From NCBI RefSeq assembly GCF_019645875.1, contig NZ_CP081000.1, positions 4,340,001 to 4,404,000 on the forward strand: a stretch of DNA of 64,000 bases, in the 5' to 3' direction. Below are positions 1 through 14,987 of the stretch, one piece after another. The translations under genes were made by a program, and so were the position numbers. Position 1 is the stretch's first letter. The number at the start of each line of letters is the position of its first letter. A model generated the notes under the pieces. That model did no database searches. It saw only the letters and a program-made list of their open reading frames with translations, and had not been told where the DNA came from. The stretch comes from Mycolicibacterium senegalense. GTDB lineage: Bacteria; Actinomycetota; Actinomycetes; Mycobacteriales; Mycobacteriaceae.

Positions 1-209
1 CCGTACTCCTCCGGCACGTGGATCGCGTTGAAGCCCGAGGCGTTCAGGGCCTGCAGGGCTTCCTCCGGGAAGCGTGCGTTCTCGTCGACGTCGGCGGCGT
101 GCGGAGCGATCTCCTTCTCCGCAAGCGCGCGAATCGCCGCCCGAAGCTCCTGGTGCTCCTCCGGCAGCTGAAATAGATCGAAAGATGGGTTACCGCCCCA
201 GCCAGCCAT
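1..209 (-). CDS. fadE25: Acyl-CoA dehydrogenase FadE25, N-terminal part (cut by window edge)
   Basis: Only about the first 69 residues are inside the window; the gene continues past base 1. The N-terminus starts MAGWGGNPSFDLFQLPEEH and continues with an alpha-helical stretch (RAAIRALAEKEIAPHAADVDE) and FPEEALQALNASGFNAIHVPEEYG, the N-terminal domain of flavin-dependent acyl-CoA dehydrogenases. It closely resembles mycobacterial FadE25 as I recall it. ATG at 209 follows a reverse-strand AAGGAGAAG. The family oxidises acyl-CoA to 2-enoyl-CoA with FAD. It is divergent from the TetR gene at 331, whose operators lie between the two. Confidence 0.85.
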   Translation of the reverse strand, partial: MAGWGGNPSFDLFQLPEEHQELRAAIRALAEKEIAPHAADVDENARFPEEALQALNASGFNAIHVPEEY

Positions 210-280
210 GATCTTCTCCTTAGCTCTCTTGGTTCAATCGTGCCCGGACTGCACTTCGAGTACATCGCCCTGCTACTTTT

Positions 281-314
281 GGTACTCAGTACCATACCAT
301 CGGAACTCAGTACC
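281..314. promoter_or_regulatory. Paired TetR-type operators
   Basis: GGTACTCAGTACC at 281-293 is a perfect inverted repeat (GGTACT-C-AGTACC). GGAACTCAGTACC at 302-314 is the same site with one mismatch. The centres are 21 bases apart, two helical turns, so two dimers would bind the same DNA face. The pair ends 16 bases before the TetR start codon and lies in the divergent region with fadE25. Autorepression is inferred. Confidence 0.7.
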
Positions 315-330
315 CGAGGAGGTGCGCCCG

Positions 331-987
331 ATGACCGACCTGCCCAGTACCCGGGAGCGTCTGGTGAGCGCGGCATTCGATCTGTTCGAAGAACGTGGCT
401 ACGAGGCCGCCAGCGTCGATGACATCGCGGCGCGGGCGGGGGTCGGACGCACCACCGCATTTCGTCAGTTCGGGTCGAAAGAGGCGTTGATCTTCCCGGA
501 TCACGAGGCGTTGCTGCGCCGCGCCGACGAGAGACTGTCGAACGCACCGGCCGAAGCGCTGCCCGCCGAAGTCATCGCCGTGGCAACCACGTCGGTGTTC
601 GAGAACTACCTCGCCGAGGGCGAGCGCGCGCGGACGCGGTACCGGCTCACCCGTTCGGTGCCCGCGCTGCGCGACTTCGAAACGGCCGTGGTGTCACGGT
701 ATGTCCGGCTGTTCACCCGGCACCTGCGGGCCGCGCAGACCGGAGATTGGACGGCGGATCTGCGCGCCGAACTCTTCGCCAACGCCGTGGTCGCGGCCCA
801 CAACCACGTGCTGCGGCGATGGCTGCGCGGCGATTCGGCCAACCCACGGTCGGACCTCGCCGAAGCGCTGGCCGTGACCTGGCCGATCTACCGGGGCGGC
901 AGCAGCCGCACCGCGGTCGTGGTGATGTCCACCGATGAACCGATCGAATCCCTGACGCCTCGGATTCGCGAGCTGATCGGCGACTGA
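331..987 (+). CDS. TetR-family transcriptional regulator
   Basis: 218 residues. The N-terminal helix-turn-helix spans about residues 10-55 (RLVSAAFDLFEERGYEAASV, then DDIAARAGVGRTTAFRQFGS), the standard TetR DNA-binding domain; the C-terminal helical domain is the presumed ligand and dimer domain. ATG at 331 is chosen because GAGGAGGTG lies just upstream; an earlier in-frame ATG at 208 would run through the operators. It is divergent from fadE25, so a fatty-acyl or related ligand is plausible but not shown. Two palindromes directly upstream suggest autoregulation. Confidence 0.85.
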   Translation: MTDLPSTRERLVSAAFDLFEERGYEAASVDDIAARAGVGRTTAFRQFGSKEALIFPDHEALLRRADERLSNAPAEALPAEVIAVATTSVFENYLAEGERARTRYRLTRSVPALRDFETAVVSRYVRLFTRHLRAAQTGDWTADLRAELFANAVVAAHNHVLRRWLRGDSANPRSDLAEALAVTWPIYRGGSSRTAVVVMSTDEPIESLTPRIRELIGD

Positions 988-999
988 CTCAGGCCGCCG

Positions 1000-1530
1000 C
1001 TAGTCGGCGCCCAACAGGCGATCACGCAAGGCAGCGTCCTTGGCCAACACCATGGTTTCCAGGTCCGCCTGGAACTTCGCCATCCGAGCCTGCAGCGCGG
1101 CATCGGCCGAACCCAGGATCCGCACGGCCAGCAGGCCCGCATTACGTGCGCCACCGATCGAAACCGTGGCCACCGGAACTCCGGCCGGCATCTGCACGAT
1201 GGACAGCAAGGAGTCCAGGCCGTCGAGGCGGGCCAGCGGCACCGGAACCCCGATCACCGGAAGCGGGGTGGCAGACGCGACCATGCCGGGCAGGTGTGCG
1301 GCCCCTCCCGCTCCGGCGATGATCACCTCGACACCCCGGCCCGCGGCGGTCTTGGCGTAGTCGAGCATGCGTTGCGGAGTGCGGTGCGCCGAGACCACAC
1401 CGACCTCGAACGGCACCTCGAACTCGGCGAGCGCGTCGGCTGCGTCGGACATCACCGACCAGTCGCTGTCGCTGCCCATGATGAGTCCGACCCTGGGACC
1501 CGAAGTCGCCTCGTCAGTCACCGTGTTCAT
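1000..1530 (-). CDS. purE: N5-carboxyaminoimidazole ribonucleotide mutase PurE
   Basis: 176 residues. Converts N5-CAIR to CAIR in purine synthesis, acting right after PurK. The sequence shows the PurE signature: [10 protein letters not shown] near the N-terminus, [26 protein letters not shown] and PVIGVPV. ATG at 1530 lies inside the end of purK (17-base overlap), so the two are translationally coupled. A longer in-frame extension upstream runs through purK and is rejected. The two-gene order purK-purE is the usual mycobacterial arrangement. Confidence 0.96.
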   Translation of the reverse strand: MNTVTDEATSGPRVGLIMGSDSDWSVMSDAADALAEFEVPFEVGVVSAHRTPQRMLDYAKTAAGRGVEVIIAGAGGAAHLPGMVASATPLPVIGVPVPLARLDGLDSLLSIVQMPAGVPVATVSIGGARNAGLLAVRILGSADAALQARMAKFQADLETMVLAKDAALRDRLLGAD

Positions 1531-2734
1531 CCCATCCGTCGGTCCACTCGCCGTGCGACAACCAGTGTGCGGCCCGCACCGCACGCTCGCGGAGTTCGTC
1601 CATATCCGTGCCGATGATGTTGACGTGCCCGAGTTTTCGTCCGGGCCGCTCGCCCTTGCCGTACAGGTGCACCTTCGCGTCGGGGATCCGCGCGAACAGG
1701 TGATGCAGCCGCTCGTCCATCGACATCGCCGGGGCCTGGGGCGCGCCGAGCACATTGGCCATCACCGCAGCGGGCGCGATGGCCGAGGTGTCGCCGAGCG
1801 GGTAATCCAGGACCGCCCGCAGATGCTGTTCGAACTGGCTGGTGACCGCGCCGTTCATGGTCCAGTGCCCAGAGTTGTGCGGGCGCATGGCCAACTCGTT
1901 GACCAGCAGTGTTCCGTCGACCGTCTCGAACAACTCCACGGCAAGTACCCCGACCACACCCAGCTCATTGGCCACTCGCAGGCCGAGTTCCTGTGCGGCA
2001 GAACCGAGTTCGTCGGACAGCCCGGGCGCCGGGGCGTACACCTCGACGCAGATGCCGTCGCGCTGGACGGTTTCGACCACGGGCCAGGCCGCGCCCTGCC
2101 CGAACGGCGAGCGGGCCACCAGCGCGGCGAGTTCACGGCGCATCGCGACACGTTCCTCCGCCATCACCGGGACCCCGTCGGCCAGGTAACCGGCCACCAC
2201 CTCACGCGCGGCCGCCAGGTCGTCGGCCATCACCACGCCCTTGCCGTCGTAGCCGCCGCGAACGGTCTTGATCACCACCGGGCCGTCGATCTCGGCCACG
2301 AACTCCTCGACGTCGGCGACCGAGGTGATCTCGGCGAAGCGCGGCACCGGCGCACCCAGGCTGTGCAGCTTGCGGCGCATCAGCAGCTTGTCCTGGGCAT
2401 GCACCAGGGCCTGCGGCGGCGGGTTGACCGTCACCCCTTCGGCCACCAGGGTCTCCAGGTGCTCAGTGGGTACGTGCTCGTGGTCGAACGTCAGCACTGC
2501 TGCGCCGGCCGCCGCCTGGCGCAGTGCGTCCAGGTCGGTGTGGGAACCGATGACCACGTCGGGAGTGACCTGCGCGGCGGATTCGTCCGGCCCGGCGGAC
2601 AGCACCCGCAGGGTCTGCCCGAGCGCGATGGCCGCCTGATGCGTCATCCTCGCGAGCTGGCCTCCGCCGATCATGGCCACTGTGGGATTACGCCCGCTCA
2701 CGGGCGAAGGCGGCTTCTTCGGAGTTGTCGGCAC
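1514..2734 (-). CDS. purK: N5-carboxyaminoimidazole ribonucleotide synthase PurK
   Basis: 406 residues. ATP-grasp ligase making N5-CAIR from AIR, bicarbonate and ATP. It has an N-terminal dinucleotide-fold motif ([12 protein letters not shown]), the ATP-grasp core ([17 protein letters not shown]) and metal-binding residues around [15 protein letters not shown], all typical of PurK. First gene of the purK-purE pair, reading away from the GtrA gene; the 123-base gap to that gene must hold both promoters. Confidence 0.96.
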   Translation of the reverse strand: MPTTPKKPPSPVSGRNPTVAMIGGGQLARMTHQAAIALGQTLRVLSAGPDESAAQVTPDVVIGSHTDLDALRQAAAGAAVLTFDHEHVPTEHLETLVAEGVTVNPPPQALVHAQDKLLMRRKLHSLGAPVPRFAEITSVADVEEFVAEIDGPVVIKTVRGGYDGKGVVMADDLAAAREVVAGYLADGVPVMAEERVAMRRELAALVARSPFGQGAAWPVVETVQRDGICVEVYAPAPGLSDELGSAAQELGLRVANELGVVGVLAVELFETVDGTLLVNELAMRPHNSGHWTMNGAVTSQFEQHLRAVLDYPLGDTSAIAPAAVMANVLGAPQAPAMSMDERLHHLFARIPDAKVHLYGKGERPGRKLGHVNIIGTDMDELRERAVRAAHWLSHGEWTDGWDEHGD

Positions 2735-2857
2735 GCCCTCTATGGTGTCATGCGCCGATTCGTGTCCTCGTCATGACCGGCGCATTGACCTGCGGTTAAG
2801 CTCCCGAGTCCGCAGGGATGCGGCATCGGCACCGGCATTTACGTACACTGCCTAGCT

Positions 2858-3520
2858 GTGTCCTTCGCCGATGCGACAATCGCTCGATTGCCGCGATTCG
2901 TCCGTCCCTACGCCGAGCGGCATCACGAACTGATCAAGTTCGCGATCGTCGGGGCGACGACGTTTGTCATCGATTCGGCGATCTTCTACACCCTCAAGCT
3001 CACGGTGCTCGAGCCCAAGCCCGTCACCGCCAAGATCATCGCCGGCATCGTCGCGGTCATCGCCTCCTACATCCTCAACCGGGAATGGAGCTTCCAGAAC
3101 CGCGGCGGTCGGGAGCGCCACCACGAGGCCCTGCTGTTCTTCGCGTTCAGCGGCGTCGGCGTGCTGCTGTCGATGCTGCCGTTGTACTTCTCCAGTTACG
3201 TGCTGGGTCTGCGGGTCCCCGAGGTCTCGCTCACCGTCGAGAACATCGCCGACTTCATCTCGGCCTACATCCTGGGCAACCTGCTGCAGATGGCGTTCCG
3301 GTTCTGGGCATTTCGCCGCTGGGTGTTTCCCGACGAGTTCGTCGACAAGCCCGATCTGGCGCTGGAGTCGACGCTCACCGGCGGCGGCTTCGTCGAAGCC
3401 CTCGAGCAACACTCCGAGCGCAAGTCCGCCACGGTCACCCCGCTGCGGCGGCCGGGGCGCCGCGCAAAGGCGCGTCAGCTCGGCGACTCCTCGGACCCCA
3501 GGGTGTCGAAGACTTCGTGA
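2858..3520 (+). CDS. GtrA-family membrane protein
   Basis: 220 residues with four predicted membrane segments at roughly residues 27-50, 57-75, 92-115 and 130-152. The first carries the GtrA hallmark FAIVGATTFVIDSAIFYTL, and the ILNREWSF and FWAFRRWVF motifs follow each helical hairpin. GtrA proteins are thought to move polyprenyl-linked sugars across the membrane; in mycobacteria this position is held by Rv3277. GTG at 2858 is the start. The 3' end overlaps the convergent PH-domain gene by 46 bases. The substrate cannot be told from sequence. Confidence 0.88.
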   Translation: MSFADATIARLPRFVRPYAERHHELIKFAIVGATTFVIDSAIFYTLKLTVLEPKPVTAKIIAGIVAVIASYILNREWSFQNRGGRERHHEALLFFAFSGVGVLLSMLPLYFSSYVLGLRVPEVSLTVENIADFISAYILGNLLQMAFRFWAFRRWVFPDEFVDKPDLALESTLTGGGFVEALEQHSERKSATVTPLRRPGRRAKARQLGDSSDPRVSKTS

Positions 3521-3993
3521 TACAGCAGTGAGTGCACCTGCTCCACGCGCGGAATGTTGTGGAATTCCAAGGGATCCTGCGACGCCGATTCGATGATCAG
3601 CGTACCGGTGCGCAGCATCCGGTCGGTCAGCCCATGGCGGAATTCCACGCTGTTGATCCGTGCGAGCGGGATATCGATGCCCGAGCGGGTCAGCAGGCCG
3701 TGCCGGAACATCACGCGTCGATCGGTGATGACGAAGTGCGTCGTCCACCAGTTCAGGAACGGCCACACCGTCAGCCAGCCGACCACGATGAGCCAGATCG
3801 CGCCGATCACGATGAAAAGTACGTTCTTGGCGGTCCCCTGCCAGTCCATGGCGTTGACCACGGCAGCGACGAACGCCGATGCCGCGGTGATCAGAAGAAG
3901 GACGAGAACCGCACCGATCAGGCGTTTCCAATGCGGATGCCGATGCAGGACCACCTGCTCGTCGGCGGCCAGCACATTCTCCGGGTATCCCAC
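3475..3993 (-). CDS. PH-domain (bPH2/YdbS-like) membrane protein
   Basis: 172 residues. Two hydrophobic segments (about residues 25-47 and 57-80) are followed by a bacterial PH-type domain with the marker HFVITDRRVMFRHGLLTRSGIDIPLARINSV, typical of YdbS-like proteins (Rv3278c position in M. tuberculosis). The domain should face the cytoplasm. Function is not known. It sits 9 bases downstream of birA on the same strand, so probably co-transcribed, and overlaps the convergent GtrA gene. Confidence 0.85.
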   Translation of the reverse strand: MGYPENVLAADEQVVLHRHPHWKRLIGAVLVLLLITAASAFVAAVVNAMDWQGTAKNVLFIVIGAIWLIVVGWLTVWPFLNWWTTHFVITDRRVMFRHGLLTRSGIDIPLARINSVEFRHGLTDRMLRTGTLIIESASQDPLEFHNIPRVEQVHSLLYHEVFDTLGSEESPS

Positions 3994-4002
3994 GGCAGCA
4001 CT

Positions 4003-4812
4003 CTACGGCGCATCTGGCCGCAGGTGGGTGATGTCACCGGCCGACACCGTGACCCGTTCCGTGCCGGTGTCGATGATCAGCCGCCCGACCGCATCGACGT
4101 CAACGGCCGTGCCCACCAGCTCGTTGTCCCCGGGAAGGATCGCGCGGACCCCGCTGCCGATGGTGACGCTGCGGGCGCGGTAGTCGGCGGCCAGCTTCGG
4201 GTCCGAAGCGCGCCAGCCCTCGAACCGCACCGCCAGATGCCGGAGCAACGCCCGCGCCAGCGGGTTGCGGTCCACCGTGCCCGCGCCGAGCTGCGACAGC
4301 GAGGTGGCCCGCGCATCTGGGGCCTCCTCGGCGGTCATCGACACGTTGAGGCCGAGCCCGACCACGACGACCGGCGCCGGCGACGCCACCTCGGCCAGAA
4401 TTCCCGCCAGCTTCCCGCCGGCCCGGCCCACCAGAACGTCGTTCGGCCATTTCAACCCGACCCGCACGCCGGTGACCTCGGCGACGGCGTCGACGACAGC
4501 GACGCCGGTGGCCAGCGGCAGCCAACCCCAACTGTCCGCGGGCACCCCCGACGCGTCAACCCCGACCGACAACGCCAACTGCGACCGGGGCGGCGCCGAC
4601 CACTGCCTGCCGTGTCTGCCGCGGCCGGCGTTCTGGTACTCGGCCAGCAACACCGCGCCCCCGATCGCCTCGCCGCCGGCCGCCCGGGCCAGCAGGTCGG
4701 CGTTGGTGGAGCCGGTTTCCTCGACGACGTCGAGACGGCGCCAGGGCTCGCTCAACCCGGCGCGTAGGGCGACGACATCGAGCGGTGGGCGGTTCGGCCG
4801 GGGATCATCCAT
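4003..4812 (-). CDS. birA: Biotin--[acetyl-CoA-carboxylase] ligase BirA
   Basis: 269 residues, class I biotin protein ligase without an N-terminal DNA-binding domain. Visible: ETGSTNADL near residue 32, the biotinyl-AMP loop GRGRHGRQW (about 64-72), and KWPNDVLV followed by GGKLAGILAE. It attaches biotin to the lysine of EAMKM in carrier proteins; the AccA3 target is encoded in this window at 18448-20241, so enzyme and substrate genes are near neighbours. Confidence 0.95.
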   Translation of the reverse strand: MDDPRPNRPPLDVVALRAGLSEPWRRLDVVEETGSTNADLLARAAGGEAIGGAVLLAEYQNAGRGRHGRQWSAPPRSQLALSVGVDASGVPADSWGWLPLATGVAVVDAVAEVTGVRVGLKWPNDVLVGRAGGKLAGILAEVASPAPVVVVGLGLNVSMTAEEAPDARATSLSQLGAGTVDRNPLARALLRHLAVRFEGWRASDPKLAADYRARSVTIGSGVRAILPGDNELVGTAVDVDAVGRLIIDTGTERVTVSAGDITHLRPDAP

Positions 4813-4843
4813 GGGGCGTCAGCTTATTCACACCTGTGGCCGG

Positions 4844-5953
4844 TTACCGCTTCGCCAGGTTGGCCGCGACCTCCTCATGCCACAGTTCGTTGGCGTGCGT
4901 GGTGTCGACCTCTTGCTCGAAACGCGCCGTCATGTCCGGCGCGACGTCGGCGACATCGACGTAGAACTGCTCGTACCACCGGCGATGGTGGTAGACCGGG
5001 CCGTCCTCCTCGGTCAGCAGCGGATTGTCGATGCGCGTCTTGTTCTTCCAGATCTCGACGTCTTCCATGAAGCCGTCGCCGAAAGACCGGCTCATCGCAG
5101 CGGCGAGCTTCGCGGCCTTTTCCCCAGGCAGGCCGGGATTCCGTTGGACCGCGACTCCCCACTGCAACACGAACGAGTTGTGCGTCACCGGGTAGTGGCA
5201 GTTGATCAGGGCGACCTCGACGGTGAAGCCCGGGGCGAGGTCGTTGTGCAGCCAGTTGATCATGTATGCGGGGCCGAAATACGTTGCCTCCGAACGCAGA
5301 TAGGTGCCGTCCCAAAGTTCGCGGGTGGCGTAGTCGGGGCGCGGCTTGGACTCCATGAACTGGCTGGCGGTATGGCCTTCGATGACGTTCTTGAAGTACG
5401 TCGGGTAAGCGTGGTGAATGTAGAAGAAGTGCGCCATGTCGACGTTGTTGTCGACGATCTCCCGGCAGTGCGAACCCTCGATGAGGATCGAATTCCATTG
5501 CCACGGCGACCAGATACCGTCCTCGTAGCCCTCGATGGTGGGCGGGATCAGCTCGTCGGTCGGGGTGGAGCCTTCCGGGTCGTGCCAGACCAGCAGCTGA
5601 CCGTTCACCTCACAGGTGTGCCATTTGCGGGTGCGCGCCAGCCGCGGGGTGCGCTTGGCGTACGGCACCAGCTTGCACTTGCCGTCGCCGCCCCATCGCC
5701 AGTCGTGGAACGGGCAGGCCAGGTTGTCGTCCTTGACCGTACCCATCGACAGGTCACCGCCCATGTGCCTGCAGTACGAGTCGAGGACGTGCAGTTCGCC
5801 GGCGGAGTCGGCATAGACGACGAGCTTGCCGCCGAAGGCGTTGATGCCGTGCGGCTGCCCGTCCCGGAACGTGTCAGCGAGGCCGACGCAGTGCCAGCCG
5901 CGGGCGAACCGCGTCATCTCCGTGCCGGCGTCGATTTCCCGGATGTCACTCAT
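4844..5953 (-). CDS. Rieske oxygenase, KshA-like (3-ketosteroid 9-alpha-hydroxylase oxygenase component)
   Basis: 369 residues, the usual KshA length. The Rieske [2Fe-2S] site reads CRHMGGDL ... CPFHDWRW (about residues 67-90), and the mononuclear iron site follows at DNNVDMAHFFYIHH (about 178-191). Family members hydroxylate C9 of 3-ketosteroids with a separate reductase (KshB), not seen here. It overlaps the KstD-like gene by 4 bases (ATGA). Whether the substrate is cholesterol, a bile acid or a phytosterol product is open; I avoid the symbol kshA because actinobacteria carry several paralogues. Confidence 0.85.
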   Translation of the reverse strand: MSDIREIDAGTEMTRFARGWHCVGLADTFRDGQPHGINAFGGKLVVYADSAGELHVLDSYCRHMGGDLSMGTVKDDNLACPFHDWRWGGDGKCKLVPYAKRTPRLARTRKWHTCEVNGQLLVWHDPEGSTPTDELIPPTIEGYEDGIWSPWQWNSILIEGSHCREIVDNNVDMAHFFYIHHAYPTYFKNVIEGHTASQFMESKPRPDYATRELWDGTYLRSEATYFGPAYMINWLHNDLAPGFTVEVALINCHYPVTHNSFVLQWGVAVQRNPGLPGEKAAKLAAAMSRSFGDGFMEDVEIWKNKTRIDNPLLTEEDGPVYHHRRWYEQFYVDVADVAPDMTARFEQEVDTTHANELWHEEVAANLAKR

Positions 5954-7490
5954 GGGTTCCTGCCTAACATGTCTTTCACCGCCAGGTGGCTGAACAGCAT
6001 GCTGGTTCCGATCGGATTTCCGCCGCCCGGGTAGGCGGTGCCGCTCGGGGCGGCCATCGTGTTGCCCGCGGCGTACAGTCCGGCGATCACCCGACCGTCG
6101 GTGTCGAGTACCCGGGCCGCGGTGTCGGTACGCAGCCCGCCCTTGGTGCCGAGGTCGGAGATGCCGAAAGCCGCGGCGTGGAACGGGCCTTTCTCGATCG
6201 CGACGAGTGGCGACGCGCCGCCGGAGAAGGCCCGGTCGTATGCCTCGTCACCGCGACCGAAATCCTCGTCGGTGCCCGAGGCGACGAACCCGTTGAAGCG
6301 TTCGACGGTGGCTGTCAGGTTCTCGGCGGGGACGCCGATCTTGGCGGCCAGCTCTTCCAGCGTGTCAGCGGTGTGCCAGAGCCCCGCGTCGATGTACTGC
6401 TGGGTGTCGACCATCGAGACGTTGGTGGCCTTGACGGGCGGGATCTCACCTTCCCGGTCGTCGTAGATCATCCAGTACGGCAACGTCATCGAACCGTCGG
6501 CCAGCCGCGGCAGGATCGCGCGGCCGATGCGGTCATAGGCCGCCGACTCGTTGACGAACCGCTGCCCGTTCTGGTCGACGAAGATGCCGCCGGTGAACCA
6601 CAGGGCGAACGCCGAGCGCCCGTCGGGATGGGTCAGGCCCGGCGACCACCAGGCCTGGTCCATCAGGTCGACGTCGGCACCGACGGCCATCGCGGCCTGA
6701 TGGGCGTGCCCGAGGTTGGCCGGCGGCCCCATGGTGTCGCGGGCGACCCCGGGCACGCCGTATTCGCGGCGCAGCTCGTCGTTGCCCTCGAAGCCGCCCG
6801 CGGCCAGCAGGACGCCGCGGCGGGCCCGGATGGCCCGGCGCTCACCGTCGGATTCGACGATCGCGCCGGTCACCGCGCCGCCCTCGACCACCAACTCCAC
6901 CAGCGCAGTGTTCAGCCGAAGTGACGTATTCGGGTACTGCTCAATGGCTTTCAGGAAGCGGGCGATCAAGGCCCGGCCGCCGATGAAGTAGTCGTCGGGC
7001 TGTTCGGCGCCGAGCCGGTCTGCATCCAGCGGACCGCGCACCAGCTCGCGCAGGTGCGGGGCCTTCTCCACCTTGAGTGGCCGGGCGGCGATGTGACGCT
7101 GACCGTCAATGCGGGCCTTGGGCGCCTTGCCGAAATAGTCGGGCCACGGCATCGGCGCGAACTTCAGATTGTCATCGGCTTCCAGATACTCGATCAGCCC
7201 GGCGCCGCCGCGGACATAGGTCTCTTGCAGGTCCCGCGGAGTGCGGTCGCCGACGACGGCGTGGTAGTACTCCAGGGCATCCTCGATGGTGTCGTCGGTG
7301 CCGGCGCGGGTGAGCACCGGGTTGCACGGGAACCACACCCCGCCACCACCGGAATACGCCGTGGTGCCGCCGAATTTGTCGCTGGCCTCGACCAGGATCA
7401 CCGACAGACCCTCGCGGGCCGCGGTGTAGGCACCGGCCACGCCGCCACCACCCGACCCGGCGATCAGTACGTCACACTGGTCATCCCACT

Positions 7491-7494
<4 letters not shown>
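5950..7494 (-). CDS. FAD-dependent 3-ketosteroid delta-1-dehydrogenase-like protein
   Basis: 514 residues. N-terminal FAD-binding motif GSGGGGVAGAYTAAREG with the acidic residue in VILVEAS, then FGGTTAYSGGGGVWFP. The C-terminal flavin motif GLYAAGNTMAAPSGTAYPGG is typical of KstD and related fumarate-reductase-type flavoproteins. KstD introduces the C1-C2 double bond; together with KshA this opens steroid ring B. ATGA overlaps with both neighbours show a tight operon. A delta-4 or other ketosteroid dehydrogenase of the same fold cannot be excluded. Confidence 0.83.
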
Positions 7495-13037
<5,543 letters not shown>

Positions 13038-13038
13038 T

Positions 13039-13104
13039 GAGCCGCTGATGAGCGCTTGCGCGAAGAAGAGAGAGCCGCTGATGAGCGCTTGCGCGAAGAA
13101 GAGG
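13039..13104 (+). repeat. Tandem duplication of a 33-base unit
   Basis: Two adjacent copies (13039-13071 and 13072-13104) starting GAGCCGCTGATGAGCGCTTG differ at one base. They fill most of the gap between accE5 and maf. The second copy ends about 10 bases before the maf ATG and supplies GAAGAAGAGG, which may act as its ribosome-binding region. Confidence 0.85.
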
Positions 13105-13113
13105 CAGCACTGA

Positions 13114-13749
13114 ATGACCCGGGTCGTCCTGGGTTCGGCATCGACAGGCCGGCTTGGCGTTCTGCGCCAGTCCGGCCTCGATCCGTTGGTGGTGGTTTCC
13201 GGGGTCGACGAGGACGCCGTGATGGCGTCGTTGGCCGGCGCTGCGCCGGAACAGGTGGTCAGTGGGCTGGCCGCGGCCAAAGCCGACGCGGTGTTCACCC
13301 ACCTGCCTGCGGCGGTCGCCGACGACTGTGTGCTCATCGGTTGTGATTCGATGCTGCTGCTCGACGGGCAGTTGTGCGGCAAGCCCGGAGATGTCGACAC
13401 CGCGCGCCGACAGTGGCAGACGATGGCAGGCCGGACGGCTCAGCTGTATTCCGGGCATGCCGTGCTCGTCGTCCGGGACGGGTCGGTCGTCCATCGCGCG
13501 GCCGATACCGGTATTACCGCAGTGCATTTCGGTTCGCCGACCGACGCGGACCTCGAGGCTTATCTCCGCAGTGGCGAACCGCTCGGTGTCGCAGGCGGTT
13601 TCACGCTCGACGGGTTGGGCGGGTGGTTCATCGACGGCATCGACGGAGATCCGTCGAACGTGATCGGGTTGAGCCTGCCGCTACTGCGCCGAATGCTGGC
13701 CGGCGCCGGGCTGTCGGTGGCGCAGCTCTGGAACGCCGGAACTCCTTAG
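13114..13749 (+). CDS. Maf-family nucleotide pyrophosphatase
   Basis: 211 residues. Family hydrolyses non-canonical or selected nucleoside triphosphates. Visible: [19 protein letters not shown] at the N-terminus (S-x-S-x-x-R motif), the catalytic-region aspartate in [18 protein letters not shown], and [17 protein letters not shown] near the C-terminus. Same position as Rv3282. ATG at 13114 gives the usual N-terminus. Overlaps the convergent hydrolase gene by 4 bases at its 3' end. Confidence 0.9.
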   Translation: MTRVVLGSASTGRLGVLRQSGLDPLVVVSGVDEDAVMASLAGAAPEQVVSGLAAAKADAVFTHLPAAVADDCVLIGCDSMLLLDGQLCGKPGDVDTARRQWQTMAGRTAQLYSGHAVLVVRDGSVVHRAADTGITAVHFGSPTDADLEAYLRSGEPLGVAGGFTLDGLGGWFIDGIDGDPSNVIGLSLPLLRRMLAGAGLSVAQLWNAGTP

Positions 13750-14849
13750 GCTGTCCGGGCAACTCGCCTTCGGGCCGAACGGGCCGTGGCGATGCGGGCA
13801 ACCTCCTTCGACGCGCGCCGGATCAGTTCCATCTCGACAGGCGCGAGATGCCGGCGGCCGGCGCCGATGGTCTTGGTCCCGTTGCTGAGCCGGCGTATCC
13901 AGGCATCAGGTTCGATCAGCGTTTGTTCCCAGGCCTGCGCGTCGCGCCAGTCGTCCATGCCGGCCGCCGTGGCCTCGCACCTCAGCGCGGCACCGAGTTC
14001 CCGGTCCAGCAGTTGCCGTACCGCATCGGCGCCCCGCCACGGATCGTTGATGAGCCAGGAATGGTAGGCGCCGGGTATCCGGTAGAGCGTCGCGTCGGCT
14101 TCGTCGGCCAGTTCCACGGCGCAGTCGAACGGCACGATGCCGTCACTTTCCCCGTGCAGCACCATGGTCGGGATTTCCCGATCGCGCAGCGTTCGCAGCA
14201 GCACGGCACATTTACCGGATCGCATCATCGCGCGGGCGGCGCCGACGAACCCGGTGTGCGGCAGCATCTTGCCCATCGACACCGCGGTCAGCATTCGCAG
14301 GTACCGGGTGACGGCCGCGAGTTTCACCGCGATCGGGTCGCGGTACAGGTCGGTGACGGCCCCGGCCACCGTGCGCATCCACAACCGCGGCGAGCGCATG
14401 GTGGTCTCGAGGGCGGCATCGAACGAAGCCCCTGCCGCGGCGTCGATGAGAAGAGCCGCGAGTACTCGATCAGGTGCGTTCGCGGCGAGCTGGATGACTA
14501 TCCGGCCGCCCATCGAATGGCCGGAGAAAACGGCGCGCCGAACCCCGAGCACATCGAGCGTGCGCAGCACCAAATCGGTTCTGTCATTCAATTCGGCTGC
14601 CTCGCAAGGTAAATCGGCGGTATCGCCGTGCCCGGCGACGTCGATCGCGATGACGAGGAATCCGAGTCCGGCGATGCGGTTCAACAGCCGCAGGTAGTGA
14701 CGCCGGTTCAGCCCGAGACCGTGTAGGAACACCATCGGTACCCCGCGGCCACCGATCGACACTCCGACCTGAAGCCCGTCCTCGAGGTCGAGCACATGAT
14801 GCTCGAACCATGCTCTACGGCCTGCGAGATCGGTTGCCACCGCGTTCAT
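13746..14849 (-). CDS. Alpha/beta hydrolase
   Basis: 367 residues. Alpha/beta-hydrolase core: [17 protein letters not shown], nucleophile elbow FSGHSMGG (Ser about residue 125), an acidic residue in [10 protein letters not shown] and His in GAYHSWL. The last 100 residues form an extra basic tail ending in an Arg-rich stretch. ATG at 14849 follows AAGGAGCCGG; a longer frame upstream would pass through the promoter. A SigF-type promoter 28 bases upstream suggests stress or stationary-phase expression. Substrate unknown. Confidence 0.82.
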   Translation of the reverse strand: MNAVATDLAGRRAWFEHHVLDLEDGLQVGVSIGGRGVPMVFLHGLGLNRRHYLRLLNRIAGLGFLVIAIDVAGHGDTADLPCEAAELNDRTDLVLRTLDVLGVRRAVFSGHSMGGRIVIQLAANAPDRVLAALLIDAAAGASFDAALETTMRSPRLWMRTVAGAVTDLYRDPIAVKLAAVTRYLRMLTAVSMGKMLPHTGFVGAARAMMRSGKCAVLLRTLRDREIPTMVLHGESDGIVPFDCAVELADEADATLYRIPGAYHSWLINDPWRGADAVRQLLDRELGAALRCEATAAGMDDWRDAQAWEQTLIEPDAWIRRLSNGTKTIGAGRRHLAPVEMELIRRASKEVARIATARSARRRVARTA

Positions 14850-14876
14850 CCCGGCTCCTTCTTTTGTGTAACGGGT

Positions 14877-14901
14877 GTACCCCGAGGGGGCGTTTGTAAA
14901 C
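14877..14901 (-). promoter_or_regulatory. SigF-type promoter of the alpha/beta hydrolase
   Basis: On the minus strand GTTT (14901-14898), a 15-base spacer and GGGTAC (14882-14877), an exact match to the mycobacterial SigF pattern. The transcript would start about 20 bases before the ATG, leaving room for AAGGAG. Confidence 0.75.
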
Positions 14902-14931
14902 GGACCCGGGCGCCGAGCAGAGTCGCCGCGC

Positions 14932-14956
14932 GTTTTGGTAGCCGATCCGCGGGTAC
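14932..14956 (+). promoter_or_regulatory. SigF-type promoter of the stress SDR
   Basis: GTTT (14932-14935), 15-base spacer, GGGTAC (14951-14956). Predicted start about 25 bases before the ATG at 14988, with GGAAGGAG in between. Divergent from the promoter at 14877-14901. Confidence 0.75.
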
Positions 14957-14987
14957 CCGCGCCAGAGTCGATGGAAGGAGCAGCGTC

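Noticed and set aside
2852-3931. 359-codon minus frame over the GtrA and PH genes
   Set aside because: Spans two well-supported genes in another frame and shows no motif.
13039-13104. Tandem repeat as a CRISPR array
   Set aside because: Only two directly adjacent copies, no spacers and no cas genes.
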